A DNA stretch of 64,000 nucleotides from Hungatella sp. UBA3048 (GCA_002367105.1 DFCS01000044.1:158829-222828); one strand, 5' to 3'; shown: positions 24,597-33,459, counted from the stretch's first letter. The notes: generated from the letters alone by a model not told the origin. A program made the numbers and translations.

Positions 24597-26114
24597 ATGA
24601 TTTACGAGGCAATTAAGAAACTGGTACAATATGGACGGAACACAGGCTTGATCGGGGAAGCGGACCGGTTTTATGCCCTTAACCAAATCCTTGATGTAAT
24701 GATGATGGACGAGTATGAGGAGACAGAAGGAATACCGGAAGATATTGATCTGGAAGCTGTTTTGCACGAATTACTTGATTATGCATGCCAGGCCGGAATC
24801 ATAGAAGAAGACAGTGTTACATACCGGGATTTGTTTGATACAAAACTGATGAATTGTCTGATGCCAAGACCTAGCGAAATAGAAAAAACGTTCTGGGAGC
24901 TGTATCGGGGCCAGTCACCTGAGGCTGCAACCGGATATTATTATAAACTGAGCCAGGATTCCGATTATATCAGGCGGTACCGGATAAAGAAGGATATGCG
25001 GTGGGTGACCTCCACTAAGTACGGAGACTTGGATATTACGGTGAACTTATCAAAGCCTGAGAAGGATCCAAAGGCGATTGCCGCAGCAAAGCTTGCTAAA
25101 CAAGGCGGTTATCCCAAATGCCAGCTTTGTATGGAAAATGAGGGCTATGCCGGAAGGACCAATCATCCGGCCAGAAATAACCACAGGATCATCCGTCTTG
25201 AAATCAATAACAGTGAGTGGGGCTTTCAGTATTCCCCCTATGTTTATTATAACGAGCACTGTATCGTTTTCAACGGTAAGCATATCCCCATGAAGATAGA
25301 GAGAGATACCTTTGTAAAATTGTTTGATTTTGTCAAGCAGTTTCCTCACTACTTCCTTGGTTCCAATGCAGATCTGCCTATTGTAGGAGGATCCATCCTG
25401 TCTCACGACCATTTTCAGGGAGGGAATTATGATTTTGCAATGGCAAAGGCCCCCATGGAGAGTTGTTTCCAGCTGGAAGGCTTTGAGGGAGTGGAAGCCG
25501 GAATCGTGAAATGGCCGATGTCCGTACTGCGTACCAGAAGCAAAAACCCGGAAGACTTAATCACCCTCGGTACAAAGATTCTTGATGCCTGGAGGGCTTA
25601 TACGGACGAGGAAGCCTTTATTTTTGCAGAAACGGACGGAGAGCCTCACAACACCATTACTCCTATTGCCAGAATGAGGGATGGCGTATACGAACTTGAT
25701 CTGGTCTTAAGAAATAATATCACCACAGAAGAATTCCCTCTTGGAGTTTACCACCCTCACCAGGAGCTTCATCATATCAAGAAAGAAAATATCGGCTTAA
25801 TTGAAGTCATGGGATTGGCAGTCCTGCCTTCCAGGTTAAAGGAAGAGTTGAACCTGTTAGCTCAGTGCATTGTGGAAGGGAAAAGCATAAGAGATGTAGA
25901 AACCATTGAGAAGCACGCAGATTGGGCGGAGGCTTTCCTTGGAAGATATGAAGAAGTGACAAATGAAAATGTGGATGAAATTCTAAAGAAGGAAGTTGGC
26001 CTGGTATTTGAACGGGTTTTGGAGGATTCGGGCGTATACAAATGCGATGAGCAGGGACGGAATGGGTTTGGGCGTTTCCTTGCCAGTGTCGGATTTACTC
26101 CCTGTTCACAATAG
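24597..26114 (+). CDS. galT: UDP-glucose--hexose-1-phosphate uridylyltransferase (galT type 2)
   Basis: The 505-residue enzyme is of the Firmicute type 2 GalT family, usually near 500 residues. It exchanges UDP between UDP-glucose and galactose-1-phosphate in the Leloir pathway. Visible family segments are AARNNHRIIRLEINN-type text in the middle (PARNNHRII), YYNEHCIVF, and the active-site SHDHFQGG (HxHxQ; about 267-274), whose second His takes the uridylyl group. CQLC near 177-180 resembles a metal site. No galK or galE is adjacent, so it is an isolated gene with its own promoter. Confidence 0.92.
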   Translation: MIYEAIKKLVQYGRNTGLIGEADRFYALNQILDVMMMDEYEETEGIPEDIDLEAVLHELLDYACQAGIIEEDSVTYRDLFDTKLMNCLMPRPSEIEKTFWELYRGQSPEAATGYYYKLSQDSDYIRRYRIKKDMRWVTSTKYGDLDITVNLSKPEKDPKAIAAAKLAKQGGYPKCQLCMENEGYAGRTNHPARNNHRIIRLEINNSEWGFQYSPYVYYNEHCIVFNGKHIPMKIERDTFVKLFDFVKQFPHYFLGSNADLPIVGGSILSHDHFQGGNYDFAMAKAPMESCFQLEGFEGVEAGIVKWPMSVLRTRSKNPEDLITLGTKILDAWRAYTDEEAFIFAETDGEPHNTITPIARMRDGVYELDLVLRNNITTEEFPLGVYHPHQELHHIKKENIGLIEVMGLAVLPSRLKEELNLLAQCIVEGKSIRDVETIEKHADWAEAFLGRYEEVTNENVDEILKKEVGLVFERVLEDSGVYKCDEQGRNGFGRFLASVGFTPCSQ

Positions 26115-26146
26115 AAAGACTGTGAGAATATCAGATGGAATTGTGT

Positions 26147-26175
26147 TTGTAATTACCGCCCCTTTGAGGTATAGT
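26147..26175 (+). promoter_or_regulatory. Promoter for the leader peptide and yitT-like gene
   Basis: TTGTAA (26147-26152), 17-bp spacer, TATAGT (26170-26175), just after the galT stop. Confidence 0.5.
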
Positions 26176-26197
26176 CGAGTGGGAGTGAAAGGAAACT

Positions 26198-26251
26198 ATG
26201 AATTCACTCAAAAACGTACAGAACCGGCTTAAAGGAGCCGGAGGGAGATAG
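26198..26251 (+). CDS. Possible 17-residue leader peptide before yitT
   Basis: ATG at 26198 with AAAGGA upstream encodes MNSLKNVQNRLKGAGGR and stops with TAG at 26249, 10 bases before the yitT ATG. Its 3' half overlaps a hairpin, CCGGCT (26224-26229) with AGCCGG (26236-26241), whose loop exposes AAAGG. Translation through this hairpin could free or hide the downstream ribosome site. Short and unproven; it may be chance. Confidence 0.3.
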   Translation: MNSLKNVQNRLKGAGGR

Positions 26252-26261
26252 ACAAACAGTC

Positions 26262-27125
26262 ATGAAGCAGATAGAAAACAAAACACTGAGAACGCTTGCA
26301 GAGTATGGACTGATCACGTTCAGCATCTGGATTATGGTAGTGGGGATTTATTTCTTCAAATTCCCCAATAATTTTGCATTCGGAGGTGTCACAGGGTTTG
26401 CGACGGTTATCAGTGCATTAACCCATTGGTCGGCCAGTGAGTTCACAAACATTGTGAACGCAGTTTTACTGGTGGCTGGCTTTCTCTTCCTGGGACGGAA
26501 CTTTGGGATTAAGACGGTTTACGCCACTCTCATGATGACCGTATTTCTTTACTTTTTGGAACGGCTGTATCCTATAACAAGGCCCCTTACCAGGGAACCG
26601 CTTTTGGAATTGATCTTTGCGATTCTGTTGCCAAGCGTAGGCTCTGCGCTCCTTTTTAACACCGGAGCTTCCAGCGGGGGAACGGATATTATCGCCATGA
26701 TACTGAAACGGTACACCAGCCTTAATATTGGAACCGTGCTTTTGCTGGTGGATGTGACAGGAGTCATTCTGGCCTACTTTGTATTTGGGCCGGAGACAGG
26801 GTTATTCTCTTCCCTGGGTTTATTAGCCAAATCCCTTGTGATAGGGGATGTCATCGAAAACATTAATCTGTGCAAGTGTTTCAGCATCATTTGTGATGAC
26901 CCGGGGCCCATCTGCGATTATATTATTCATGGACTTAACCGGAGTGCCACGGTTTATGAGGCACAGGGCGCGTTCAGTCATCATAAAAAAACAGTCATTC
27001 TGACGACTATGAAACGATCACAGGCACTGAAGCTGAAAAATTACATTCATACAGTGGAGCCAACAGCGTTTATACTGATATCTAATTCCAGCGAGATAAT
27101 AGGAAAAGGATTTCTTGCCAATTAA
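26262..27125 (+). CDS. YitT-family membrane protein
   Basis: The 287-residue protein has about five or six transmembrane helices with the YitT signature (NNFAFGGVTGFATVISAL near 43-60, NTGASSGGTDIIAMIL about 133-148) and a C-terminal soluble DUF2179 domain (about 205-285; EAQGAFSHHKKTVILTTMKR). The family is widespread in Firmicutes; transport or signalling of an unknown ligand is presumed. GGAGGGA lies rather far (about 16 bases) from the ATG, which makes coupling to the upstream leader ORF plausible. A strong terminator follows. Confidence 0.85.
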   Translation: MKQIENKTLRTLAEYGLITFSIWIMVVGIYFFKFPNNFAFGGVTGFATVISALTHWSASEFTNIVNAVLLVAGFLFLGRNFGIKTVYATLMMTVFLYFLERLYPITRPLTREPLLELIFAILLPSVGSALLFNTGASSGGTDIIAMILKRYTSLNIGTVLLLVDVTGVILAYFVFGPETGLFSSLGLLAKSLVIGDVIENINLCKCFSIICDDPGPICDYIIHGLNRSATVYEAQGAFSHHKKTVILTTMKRSQALKLKNYIHTVEPTAFILISNSSEIIGKGFLAN

Positions 27126-27160
27126 AAAAAACCGGAGAACATAGATTCTCCGGTTTTTTT
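27124..27160 (+). terminator. Terminator after the yitT-like gene
   Basis: A-run plus ACCGGAGAA (to 27139) pairs with TTCTCCGGTTTTTTT (27146-27160). Confidence 0.88.
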
Positions 27161-27255
27161 GATGAATGGAGCAGGAAAAGTGGGATCAGGTTTCGTCATT
27201 TTTTACAAAAATGTACTTTAGCACATTAAAAACGCATAAAATTAAAGCAATAAAA

Positions 27256-27284
27256 TTGACGGCTAATCTTTTTTGTAGTATGAT
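27256..27284 (+). promoter_or_regulatory. Sigma-A-type promoter for the ABC importer operon
   Basis: TTGACG (27256-27261), 17-bp spacer, TATGAT (27279-27284), 53 bases before the lipoprotein start. Confidence 0.7.
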
Positions 27285-27337
27285 ACGAATTAAGTTCCAA
27301 AAAGGACGAAATTTTGGAAGGAAGAGGAGAGAAGATT

Positions 27338-28375
27338 ATGAAGAAATCAGCAAATGTTTTATCATTGGTTCTTGCCGGCGCCATGATGTTGTCCTTAACA
27401 GCATGCGGCAGCAAAGCACCAGACACGGGGACCTCAGCTCCGGAAACCACGACTGCAGCAGAAAAAACAAGTGATGCAGCAGAATCCACGGGAGAAAAGA
27501 CAGCAGATGGAAAGCAGTATAAAATCGGGGTTCTCCAGCTTGTACAGCATGCAGCCTTAGATGCATCCAATAAAGGCTTTATCCAGGCGCTGGATGATGC
27601 AGGTCTAAACTATACCGTTGACCAGCAGAACGCCTCCGGTGATCAGTCTACGTGCCAGACCATTGCCAGCAAGCTGGTTAATGACAACGACGATTTGATC
27701 CTTGCCATTGCAACACCGGCGGCTCAGGCTGTGGCAGGTGCCACAAGCGATATCCCGATTCTGTTGACAGCGGTCACGGATCCGGCATCTTCCGATCTGG
27801 TTGAGAGCAACGATAACCCAGGAGGAAACGTAAGCGGCACCTCTGATTTAACTCCGGTGAAAGAGCAGATAGCTCTCTTAAAAAAGATTCTCCCTGATAC
27901 AAAAACTGTGGGAATTCTTTTCTGCTCCGCAGAATCCAATTCTGAAATCCAGGCTAAGATGGCAAAAGATGCAATTGAAGCGGAAGGCATGACAGCGGTG
28001 GAGTATACTGTATCCAATTCCAACGAGATCCAGACAGTTGTTACCTCCATGGTAGGCAAAGTAAATGCAATCTATACTCCTACCGATAATACCATTGCTG
28101 CAGGTATGGCAACCGTGAGCATGGTAGCGAATGAAAACGGCATTCCGGTAATCTGCGGAGAAGAAGGTATGGTAAATGCCGGCGGTCTTGCTACATATGG
28201 CATTGATTATTATGAACTGGGTTACTTAACCGGACAGCAGGCAGTAAAGATCCTGACAGAGGGTGCGGATATCTCCAAGATGCCGATTGAATACCTTCCT
28301 TTGGATAAGTGTAAGCTGACTGTCAATGAGGAAACAGCAAAGACCCTGGGAATTGATATTTCAAACCTTAAATAG
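27338..28375 (+). CDS. ABC transporter substrate-binding lipoprotein (TrpX-like)
   Basis: The 345-residue protein has a lipoprotein signal (MKKSANVLSLVLAGAMMLSL, lipobox LTAC with the modified Cys near 23) and an acidic, Ser/Thr-rich linker. A periplasmic-binding fold of the PF04392 type follows (KIGVLQLVQHAALDASNKGF, DLILAIATPAAQAVAG, PILLTAVTDPASSDLV). With the two downstream genes it matches the operon annotated as putative tryptophan/tyrosine uptake (TrpXYZ); other small ligands are possible. A frame starting at 27314 is longer, but ATG 27338 has GAGGAGAG and opens the signal peptide. Confidence 0.87.
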   Translation: MKKSANVLSLVLAGAMMLSLTACGSKAPDTGTSAPETTTAAEKTSDAAESTGEKTADGKQYKIGVLQLVQHAALDASNKGFIQALDDAGLNYTVDQQNASGDQSTCQTIASKLVNDNDDLILAIATPAAQAVAGATSDIPILLTAVTDPASSDLVESNDNPGGNVSGTSDLTPVKEQIALLKKILPDTKTVGILFCSAESNSEIQAKMAKDAIEAEGMTAVEYTVSNSNEIQTVVTSMVGKVNAIYTPTDNTIAAGMATVSMVANENGIPVICGEEGMVNAGGLATYGIDYYELGYLTGQQAVKILTEGADISKMPIEYLPLDKCKLTVNEETAKTLGIDISNLK

Positions 28376-28396
28376 CGGTTTTAAAAAGTAATGAGC

Positions 28397-28482
28397 GGCT
28401 GGCGGGACTTATTTGAATGGCCCGCCTGCCAGCCATAGATGCTTTACATAAAGGATGGGCTTTCATTCTTTATGTAAGGCAT
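28397..28482 (+). promoter_or_regulatory. Two intercistronic hairpins between binding protein and permease genes
   Basis: GGCTGGCGGG (28397-28406) pairs with the CCCGCCTGCCAGCC block (28421-28434). Immediately after, ATGCTTTACATAAAG (28439-28453) pairs with CTTTATGTAAGGCAT (28468-28482). Neither has a long T run, so they more likely protect the upstream mRNA or cause partial termination, allowing more binding protein than permease. Confidence 0.6.
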
Positions 28483-28551
28483 TTATGTCTATGAAAGCTC
28501 TTTGGGCATTGCAGGAAATATGAAACGAGAAAATACGCGGAGGAAAGATTG

Positions 28552-29466
28552 ATGAGTGGTTTGTTGGTATCCCTTCAGGATGCAGTTGTTCAGGGGGTTT
28601 TATGGGGGATTATGGTTTTAGGAGTTTACATTACCTACAAACTATTGGACATTGCCGATTTGACGGTAGATGGAAGCTTTGCGATGGGCGGCTGTGTGTG
28701 CGCCGTTATGATACTTAATTTTCACGTTGATCCCTGGATTGCCTTAGGGATTGCAGCAGCGGCCGGGATGGCAGCCGGGGCAGTGACCGGGTTGTTACAT
28801 ACGATCTTTGAGATACCGGCGATTCTGGCAGGAATCCTGACTCAGATCGGTCTTTGGTCCATAAATCTCCGGATTATGGGCGGAAAGAGTAATGTGCCGC
28901 TTTTAAAGACTGATACAATTATGTCTAAATTTATAGCGGTTACCGGGTTAAGCAAGCAGGCAGCCGCAATGATCATCGGAATCGGCCTGGCAATCGTAAT
29001 GATTTCCTTTCTTTACTGGTTCTTTGGAACAGAAATCGGCAGTGCCATGCGTGCTACAGGTAATAATCAGGCAATGATACGCGCTCAGGGTGTCAATACA
29101 AACTTGACAAAGCTTTTGGCCCTCACCATCAGCAACGGACTTGTAGGACTTTCCGGAGGGCTGGTCTGTCAAAGCCAGAAATATGCGGATATCGGTATGG
29201 GTACCGGTGCGATTGTCATTGGCCTTGCCGCGATTGTTATCGGTGATGTGCTGATGGGGAAACTTCGTTCCTTTGCAAGTAAGCTTATTTCTGCAGTCGT
29301 GGGGTCCGTTATATATTTTGTGATCCGAGCTGTGGTTTTAAGAATGGGTATGGATGCCAATGATATGAAGCTTTTGTCGGCTGCGATCGTTGCAGTGGCA
29401 CTTTGCGTTCCGGTCATGGTGAATAAATGGCGCATCAGGAAATCTTATACAGAAGGAGGAGAATAA
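28552..29466 (+). CDS. ABC transporter permease (TrpY-like, BPD_transp_2 fold)
   Basis: The 304-residue protein has about nine hydrophobic helices and family text YKLLDIADLTVDGSFAMGG (about 28-46) and GLVGLSGGLVCQSQKYADIG. It is the membrane subunit of the importer with the lipoprotein upstream and ATPase downstream. ATG 28552 with CGGAGG upstream is preferred over the TTG one codon earlier. It lies only 2 bp from the ATPase start, whose AAGGAGGAG site overlaps the permease end. Confidence 0.87.
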   Translation: MSGLLVSLQDAVVQGVLWGIMVLGVYITYKLLDIADLTVDGSFAMGGCVCAVMILNFHVDPWIALGIAAAAGMAAGAVTGLLHTIFEIPAILAGILTQIGLWSINLRIMGGKSNVPLLKTDTIMSKFIAVTGLSKQAAAMIIGIGLAIVMISFLYWFFGTEIGSAMRATGNNQAMIRAQGVNTNLTKLLALTISNGLVGLSGGLVCQSQKYADIGMGTGAIVIGLAAIVIGDVLMGKLRSFASKLISAVVGSVIYFVIRAVVLRMGMDANDMKLLSAAIVAVALCVPVMVNKWRIRKSYTEGGE

Positions 29467-29468
29467 CC

Positions 29469-30266
29469 ATGCTGGATATTAAGAATGTCAGAAAAACATT
29501 TAATAAGAACACCATCAATGAAAAAAAGGCATTGAATGGCATTGACCTCCATCTGAACGAGGGTGATTTTGTCACGGTGATCGGCGGTAACGGAGCAGGA
29601 AAATCCACAATGTTAAATATGATAGCAGGAGTGTACCCGATTGATTCCGGTAAGATCCAGATTGATGAGATCAATATTTCCAGGGACCCGGAGTATAAAA
29701 GGGCTAAATATATCGGAAGGGTATTCCAGGATCCTATGCTGGGAACTGCAGCCGGAATGGAAATACAGGAAAATATGGCTTTGGCTTATCGGCGGGGGCA
29801 GGGAAGAGGCCTTGCATGGGGAATCAAGACCAGCGAAAAGGCATTTTACCATGAGGCGCTTAAAAAACTGGGACTTGGGCTTCAGGACCGCATGACCAAT
29901 AAGGTCGGGCTTCTTTCCGGAGGCCAGAGACAGGCGCTTACCTTGTTGATGGCGACTTTAAAAAAGCCAAAACTGCTTCTTCTTGATGAGCATACCGCTG
30001 CACTTGACCCAAAAACTGCTAAAAAGGTTCTGGAGATCACTCAGGAGATTGTGAAAGAGCAAAACCTCACGACTCTTATGATCACTCATAACATGAAGGA
30101 TGCGATCCAGATTGGCAACAGGCTTGTCATGATGCACGAAGGCCGCATCATATATGATGTGTCAGGGGAAGAAAAAAGGAAGCTGGAAGTAGAGGATCTT
30201 CTTAAGAAGTTCGAAGAGGCAAGCGGTGAGGAATTTTCAAATGACAGAATGATTCTGGCGAAATAG
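29469..30266 (+). CDS. ABC transporter ATP-binding protein (TrpZ-like)
   Basis: The 265-residue ATPase has Walker A GGNGAGKST (about 39-47), Q-loop GRVFQDPMLG, signature LLSGGQRQAL and Walker B LLLLDEHTAALDPKTAKK. The His after the catalytic Glu (DEHTAALD) and the long insert between Q-loop and signature are typical of the TrpZ-like clade (K05833). A frame from 29427 would add 14 residues overlapping the permease, but ATG 29469 has AAGGAGGAG and begins MLDIKNV. Last gene of the operon; imperfect terminator follows. Confidence 0.9.
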   Translation: MLDIKNVRKTFNKNTINEKKALNGIDLHLNEGDFVTVIGGNGAGKSTMLNMIAGVYPIDSGKIQIDEINISRDPEYKRAKYIGRVFQDPMLGTAAGMEIQENMALAYRRGQGRGLAWGIKTSEKAFYHEALKKLGLGLQDRMTNKVGLLSGGQRQALTLLMATLKKPKLLLLDEHTAALDPKTAKKVLEITQEIVKEQNLTTLMITHNMKDAIQIGNRLVMMHEGRIIYDVSGEEKRKLEVEDLLKKFEEASGEEFSNDRMILAK

Positions 30267-30277
30267 CCGGTGAAATT

Positions 30278-30322
30278 ACAGGGCATGGAACCTTTTATAA
30301 GGTTTCCTGTCCTGTTTTTTGT
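30278..30322 (+). terminator. Terminator after the ABC importer operon
   Basis: ACAGGGCATGGAACC (30278-30292) pairs, with one mismatch and G-U pairs, to GGTTTCCTGTCCTGT (30301-30315), followed by TTTTT. Confidence 0.7.
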
Positions 30323-30421
30323 TCCCGTGCCTGGATGCTTATTATTCAAATCTGCCTTTTCCGGATGTATCTTTCTTAATATATGTAACATAATCTTAAT
30401 AATTTTTTTGCCTTAGTTATA

Positions 30422-30450
30422 TCGCAAATAATGACATTTTATGCTATACT
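30422..30450 (+). promoter_or_regulatory. Extended -10 promoter before the SH3/NlpC hydrolase gene
   Basis: TGCTATACT gives an extended -10 (TATACT 30445-30450 with TG at 30442-30443); the -35 (TCGCAA at 30422) is weak at 17-bp spacing. Confidence 0.45.
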
Positions 30451-30501
30451 TAGGCAGATAGACTTTTAGTCTGAATTGGCTTTCCGCTAGAAAACAGGAA
30501 T

Positions 30502-32118
30502 ATGGAGAGAAAGTACAGGATGGAAAATAACAACGAGAAGAAAGATTATATCATTCGTTTGGATAAGGCAAGAAAAAAACGCAGTAATAATGATTATAAG
30601 AAACTTTTGGTAATGGGAGGTACAGCGGTTCTTTGCGTAGCAGTTATTTCTGCAGTGGGGATAGCGGTAAAGAATCACCTCTCCGCAAAGCCGGCAGGGC
30701 TTGCAACCGCATCCGAGGCCACAGCAATAAAGATGGAGGAATCAGCAGGCTTAAGTGCAGAAGCCGAGTCTGAAGCTCAGGCAGCAAAGGAAAAGGAAGA
30801 AAAAGAAAAAGTTGTAAGTTCCTACAAGAATTTAGGGATCATTAAAGTATCAGGATACTTAAACGTGAGAAAAGCACCGGGTACCGAGGAGGATGTAATT
30901 GGAAAACTCCAGGGTGACAGCGCCTGCGATATTCTGGAAAATACCGAATCCGGCTGGTGTAAAATATCTTCCGGCGGGATTGAAGGATATATAAATTCCG
31001 AATTTGTTTTAACAGGGGAAGACGCTAAAAAGAAAGCAATGGATCTGGTGAAGCTAAGAGCTGTCATTCAGACCGACAGCATGAACATCAGGAAGGAACC
31101 CTCCACCAGTTCGGATGTGGTAGGCCAGGCACTTTCCAATGAGCGGTATGAGGTCTTAGGACAGTCAGAGGGCTGGGTACAGATCCCGGCCGGGTATTTA
31201 TCCACGGATTACGTCAAATTGGAATATGGACTGAATGAGGCCAGAAAACTGGATCTAAAGGCCATGATATTCAATCTCTATAAGAACATCGGTATTTCCG
31301 ATGTAGATAATTATTTGAACGTAAGAGAAGAGCCCAATGAGAACGGCAAGATTATTGCAAAGATGCCAAGCAAAGCCGCTGGAAATATTTTAGAGACGAC
31401 GGATGGCTGGTATAAAATTCAGTCCGGTAACATTACCGGCTTTGTGAAGTCCGATTATATCCTGACAGGACAGGCAGCAAAGGATGAGGCTTTGCAGGTT
31501 GCAGAGCTGATGGCCATCGTCAACACGGATATGCTAAACGCCAGGACTGAACCTTCCACTGATTCAAAGATATGGACACAGATATCAAACAATGAACGGT
31601 ATCCTGTCTTAAAGCAGATCGACGGCTGGATACAGATCGAACTGGAGGAAAACAGCAGCGCCTATGTATCCACAGATTACGTTGATGTCCGGTATGCTCT
31701 TCCTGAGGCAATCAAATTTTCTCCTTTAGAGGAAAAAGCCAATGCACAGGCATCCTTTAGGGCACAGGTCGTTAATTATGCCCTGCAGTTTTTGGGAAAT
31801 CCTTATGTATGGGGCGGAACCAGCCTTACGAAGGGGGCTGACTGCTCTGGATTTACCATGTCTGTTTATGCTCATTTTGGCATTGGTCTGCCTCATTATT
31901 CCGGCTCCCAGGCCGGTATGGGTAAAGTAGTAAAATCCAGCGATATGCGACCTGGGGATCTGATCTATTATGCAGACAGCAAAGGGACCATTAATCATGT
32001 GTCCATGTATATCGGCAACGGACAGATTGTCCATGCGGCCAGCAGACGAAGCGGTATTAAAATTTCCACATGGAATTACCGGACACCGGTAAAAATCCGT
32101 AATATGATCGGTGATTGA
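30502..32118 (+). CDS. Membrane-anchored cell-wall hydrolase: four SH3 domains plus NlpC/P60
   Basis: The 538-residue protein has a basic cytoplasmic tail, one TM (about 35-56) and an acidic, Ala/Glu-rich linker. Four bacterial SH3-like repeats follow (about 111-172, 185-245, 265-325, 337-400; each has a NVRKAPGT, NIRKEPST, NVREEPNE or NARTEPST core). A C-terminal NlpC/P60 peptidase (about 418-538) has the nucleophile Cys in KGADCSGFTMSVY and the His in INHVSMYIGNG. It should cleave peptidoglycan stem peptides at the membrane-wall interface. ATG 30520 is an alternative start, six codons downstream. Confidence 0.88.
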   Translation: MERKYRMENNNEKKDYIIRLDKARKKRSNNDYKKLLVMGGTAVLCVAVISAVGIAVKNHLSAKPAGLATASEATAIKMEESAGLSAEAESEAQAAKEKEEKEKVVSSYKNLGIIKVSGYLNVRKAPGTEEDVIGKLQGDSACDILENTESGWCKISSGGIEGYINSEFVLTGEDAKKKAMDLVKLRAVIQTDSMNIRKEPSTSSDVVGQALSNERYEVLGQSEGWVQIPAGYLSTDYVKLEYGLNEARKLDLKAMIFNLYKNIGISDVDNYLNVREEPNENGKIIAKMPSKAAGNILETTDGWYKIQSGNITGFVKSDYILTGQAAKDEALQVAELMAIVNTDMLNARTEPSTDSKIWTQISNNERYPVLKQIDGWIQIELEENSSAYVSTDYVDVRYALPEAIKFSPLEEKANAQASFRAQVVNYALQFLGNPYVWGGTSLTKGADCSGFTMSVYAHFGIGLPHYSGSQAGMGKVVKSSDMRPGDLIYYADSKGTINHVSMYIGNGQIVHAASRRSGIKISTWNYRTPVKIRNMIGD

Positions 32119-32123
32119 TATTA

Positions 32124-32180
32124 GGTCCCGGATTGAAATTTAATTGATGTTTAAATTAAATTCCAATCCGGGGCCTTTTG
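32124..32180 (+). terminator. Terminator after the NlpC/P60 gene
   Basis: A long stem of about 22 bp: the arm from GGTCCCGGATTG (32124 on) pairs with CCAATCCGGGGCC (ending 32175), plus an AT-rich upper part; TTTTG follows. Confidence 0.8.
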
Positions 32181-32257
32181 TATTTTACTTTTATCGGGTT
32201 TACAAATTCTGGAAAAAGGATTATAATAAAAAAACCGTTGTATTTTTGAAAATATAA

Positions 32258-32431
32258 CGGAAAGGCAGGAGCCGATATGAAGACAGGTACATTCTTTATC
32301 GCGGAGGGTGTATTTTCCTAACTGACACCAAAGACAAAGGGTTGCTAAACCGGCTTTAAAGCTTGGAAAAAGAATTAAATGAAAAAACAGTAGAGTTGTT
32401 TATAAAATATTTTGAGGGGGAATTGAAATGA
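32258..32431 (+). pseudogene. Decayed small ORF immediately upstream of xdhC
   Basis: In the frame of codon 32279 the sequence reads like protein for 30 residues (RYILYRGGCIFL, TDTKDKGLLNRL), then TAA at 32357, then SLEKELNEKTVEL and FIKYFEGELK, ending in TGA at 32429. That stop overlaps the xdhC ATG as ATGA, the normal coupling arrangement. A good ribosome site (GGCAGGAG) and ATG at 32277 exist but are in another frame, giving only MKTGTFFIAEGVFS. One frameshift and one nonsense change would explain this as a dead small gene. The remaining part of the 309-bp gap (32119-32427) holds the terminator and a hairpin near 32235-32260. Confidence 0.4.
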
Positions 32432-33459
32432 GGAAGCTGTTCAAAACAGTTTTAGAAACGCTGGAAAAAGGCGAGGACGGGGTTTTGGTAACCATTATTG
32501 CAAGTTCTGGATCCACTCCCAGAGGTGCAGGATCCCATATGCTGGTAAGGCGGGACGGAACCACCGAAGGAACGATCGGAGGCGGAGCAGTGGAATACCG
32601 TTCCATAAAACGGTCACAGAAAGCGATTGAGGAAAAGACCTCCTATATGCACAGCTTTGTACTTGGAAAGGAGCAGGTAGCTGATTTGGGTATGATCTGC
32701 GGCGGTGATGTAGTGGTTTACTTCCAGTATCTGGATCATGAAAATCAGGAATTTATGGACTTATGCAGGAAAATAGAAGAAGCCTATCACAAGGATGAAG
32801 ACAGCTGGCTTCTTATGGATATTACTGACGAAACCACATGGGGGCTGGGCATCTACAGTAAATTAACGGGATTATCAGGAATACATGGAATTGATGAAGA
32901 AGATAGAAAAAACCTTCTTCAACATAAAGCGGTTCAAAAAAACTTAGGTGAACGTAAGTATTACAGCGAGCCTCTGGTCCGGGCCGGCTGCGTCTATATT
33001 TTCGGAGGCGGGCATGTGGCTCAGGAATTGGTGCCGGTACTGGCTCATGTAGGATTCCGGTGTACTGTTTTTGATGACCGGCCGGAGTTTGCCAATGAAA
33101 AATTGTTTCCCCAGGCAGAGAAGACCATTGTGGGTGATTATGATAGGATTTTTGATTCCATGGAATTAAGGGAATGTGATTATGTCTGCGTTATGACCAG
33201 AGGACATCAATCGGATTATGTTGTTCAGAGACAGGTCCTTACGAAAAATGCCTGCTATGTCGGTGTAATTGGAAGCCGAAGGAAACTGGAAACGTTGGCT
33301 GAAAAGCTTATGGCAGACGGGGTTACCAGAGAACAGATTGACAGCTGTCACAGCCCAATCGGTCTAGAAATCTATGCAGAAACACCCGCTGAAATTGCCA
33401 TCAGCGTGGCAGGAGAATTAATTGCTATAAGGGCCCTGCGGGAAGGGCGAAAAAAATAA
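32428..33459 (+). CDS. XdhC/CoxI-family protein
   Basis: The 343-residue protein has the N-terminal XdhC_CoxI domain (VLVTIIASSGSTPRGAGSHM, GTIGGGAVE, about 18-60) with MICGGDVVVYFQ. A Rossmann-like C-terminal domain follows (YIFGGGHVAQELVPVLAHVG, VFDDRPEFANEKLFP, VIGSRRK). XdhC proteins bind molybdenum cofactor, help its sulfuration and insert it into xanthine dehydrogenase-type enzymes. No molybdoenzyme gene is in this window. It opens a six-gene operon with an NTPase, an ABC importer and a DUF364 protein, so a metal or metal-cofactor role is likely. Confidence 0.85.
   Translation: MRKLFKTVLETLEKGEDGVLVTIIASSGSTPRGAGSHMLVRRDGTTEGTIGGGAVEYRSIKRSQKAIEEKTSYMHSFVLGKEQVADLGMICGGDVVVYFQYLDHENQEFMDLCRKIEEAYHKDEDSWLLMDITDETTWGLGIYSKLTGLSGIHGIDEEDRKNLLQHKAVQKNLGERKYYSEPLVRAGCVYIFGGGHVAQELVPVLAHVGFRCTVFDDRPEFANEKLFPQAEKTIVGDYDRIFDSMELRECDYVCVMTRGHQSDYVVQRQVLTKNACYVGVIGSRRKLETLAEKLMADGVTREQIDSCHSPIGLEIYAETPAEIAISVAGELIAIRALREGRKK

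Noticed and set aside
32277..32321. 14-codon ORF with good ribosome site before xdhC, taken as a leader peptide
   Set aside because: Not favoured over the decayed-gene reading, because the overlapping frame gives longer protein-like sequence ending exactly at the xdhC start; kept only as an alternative.
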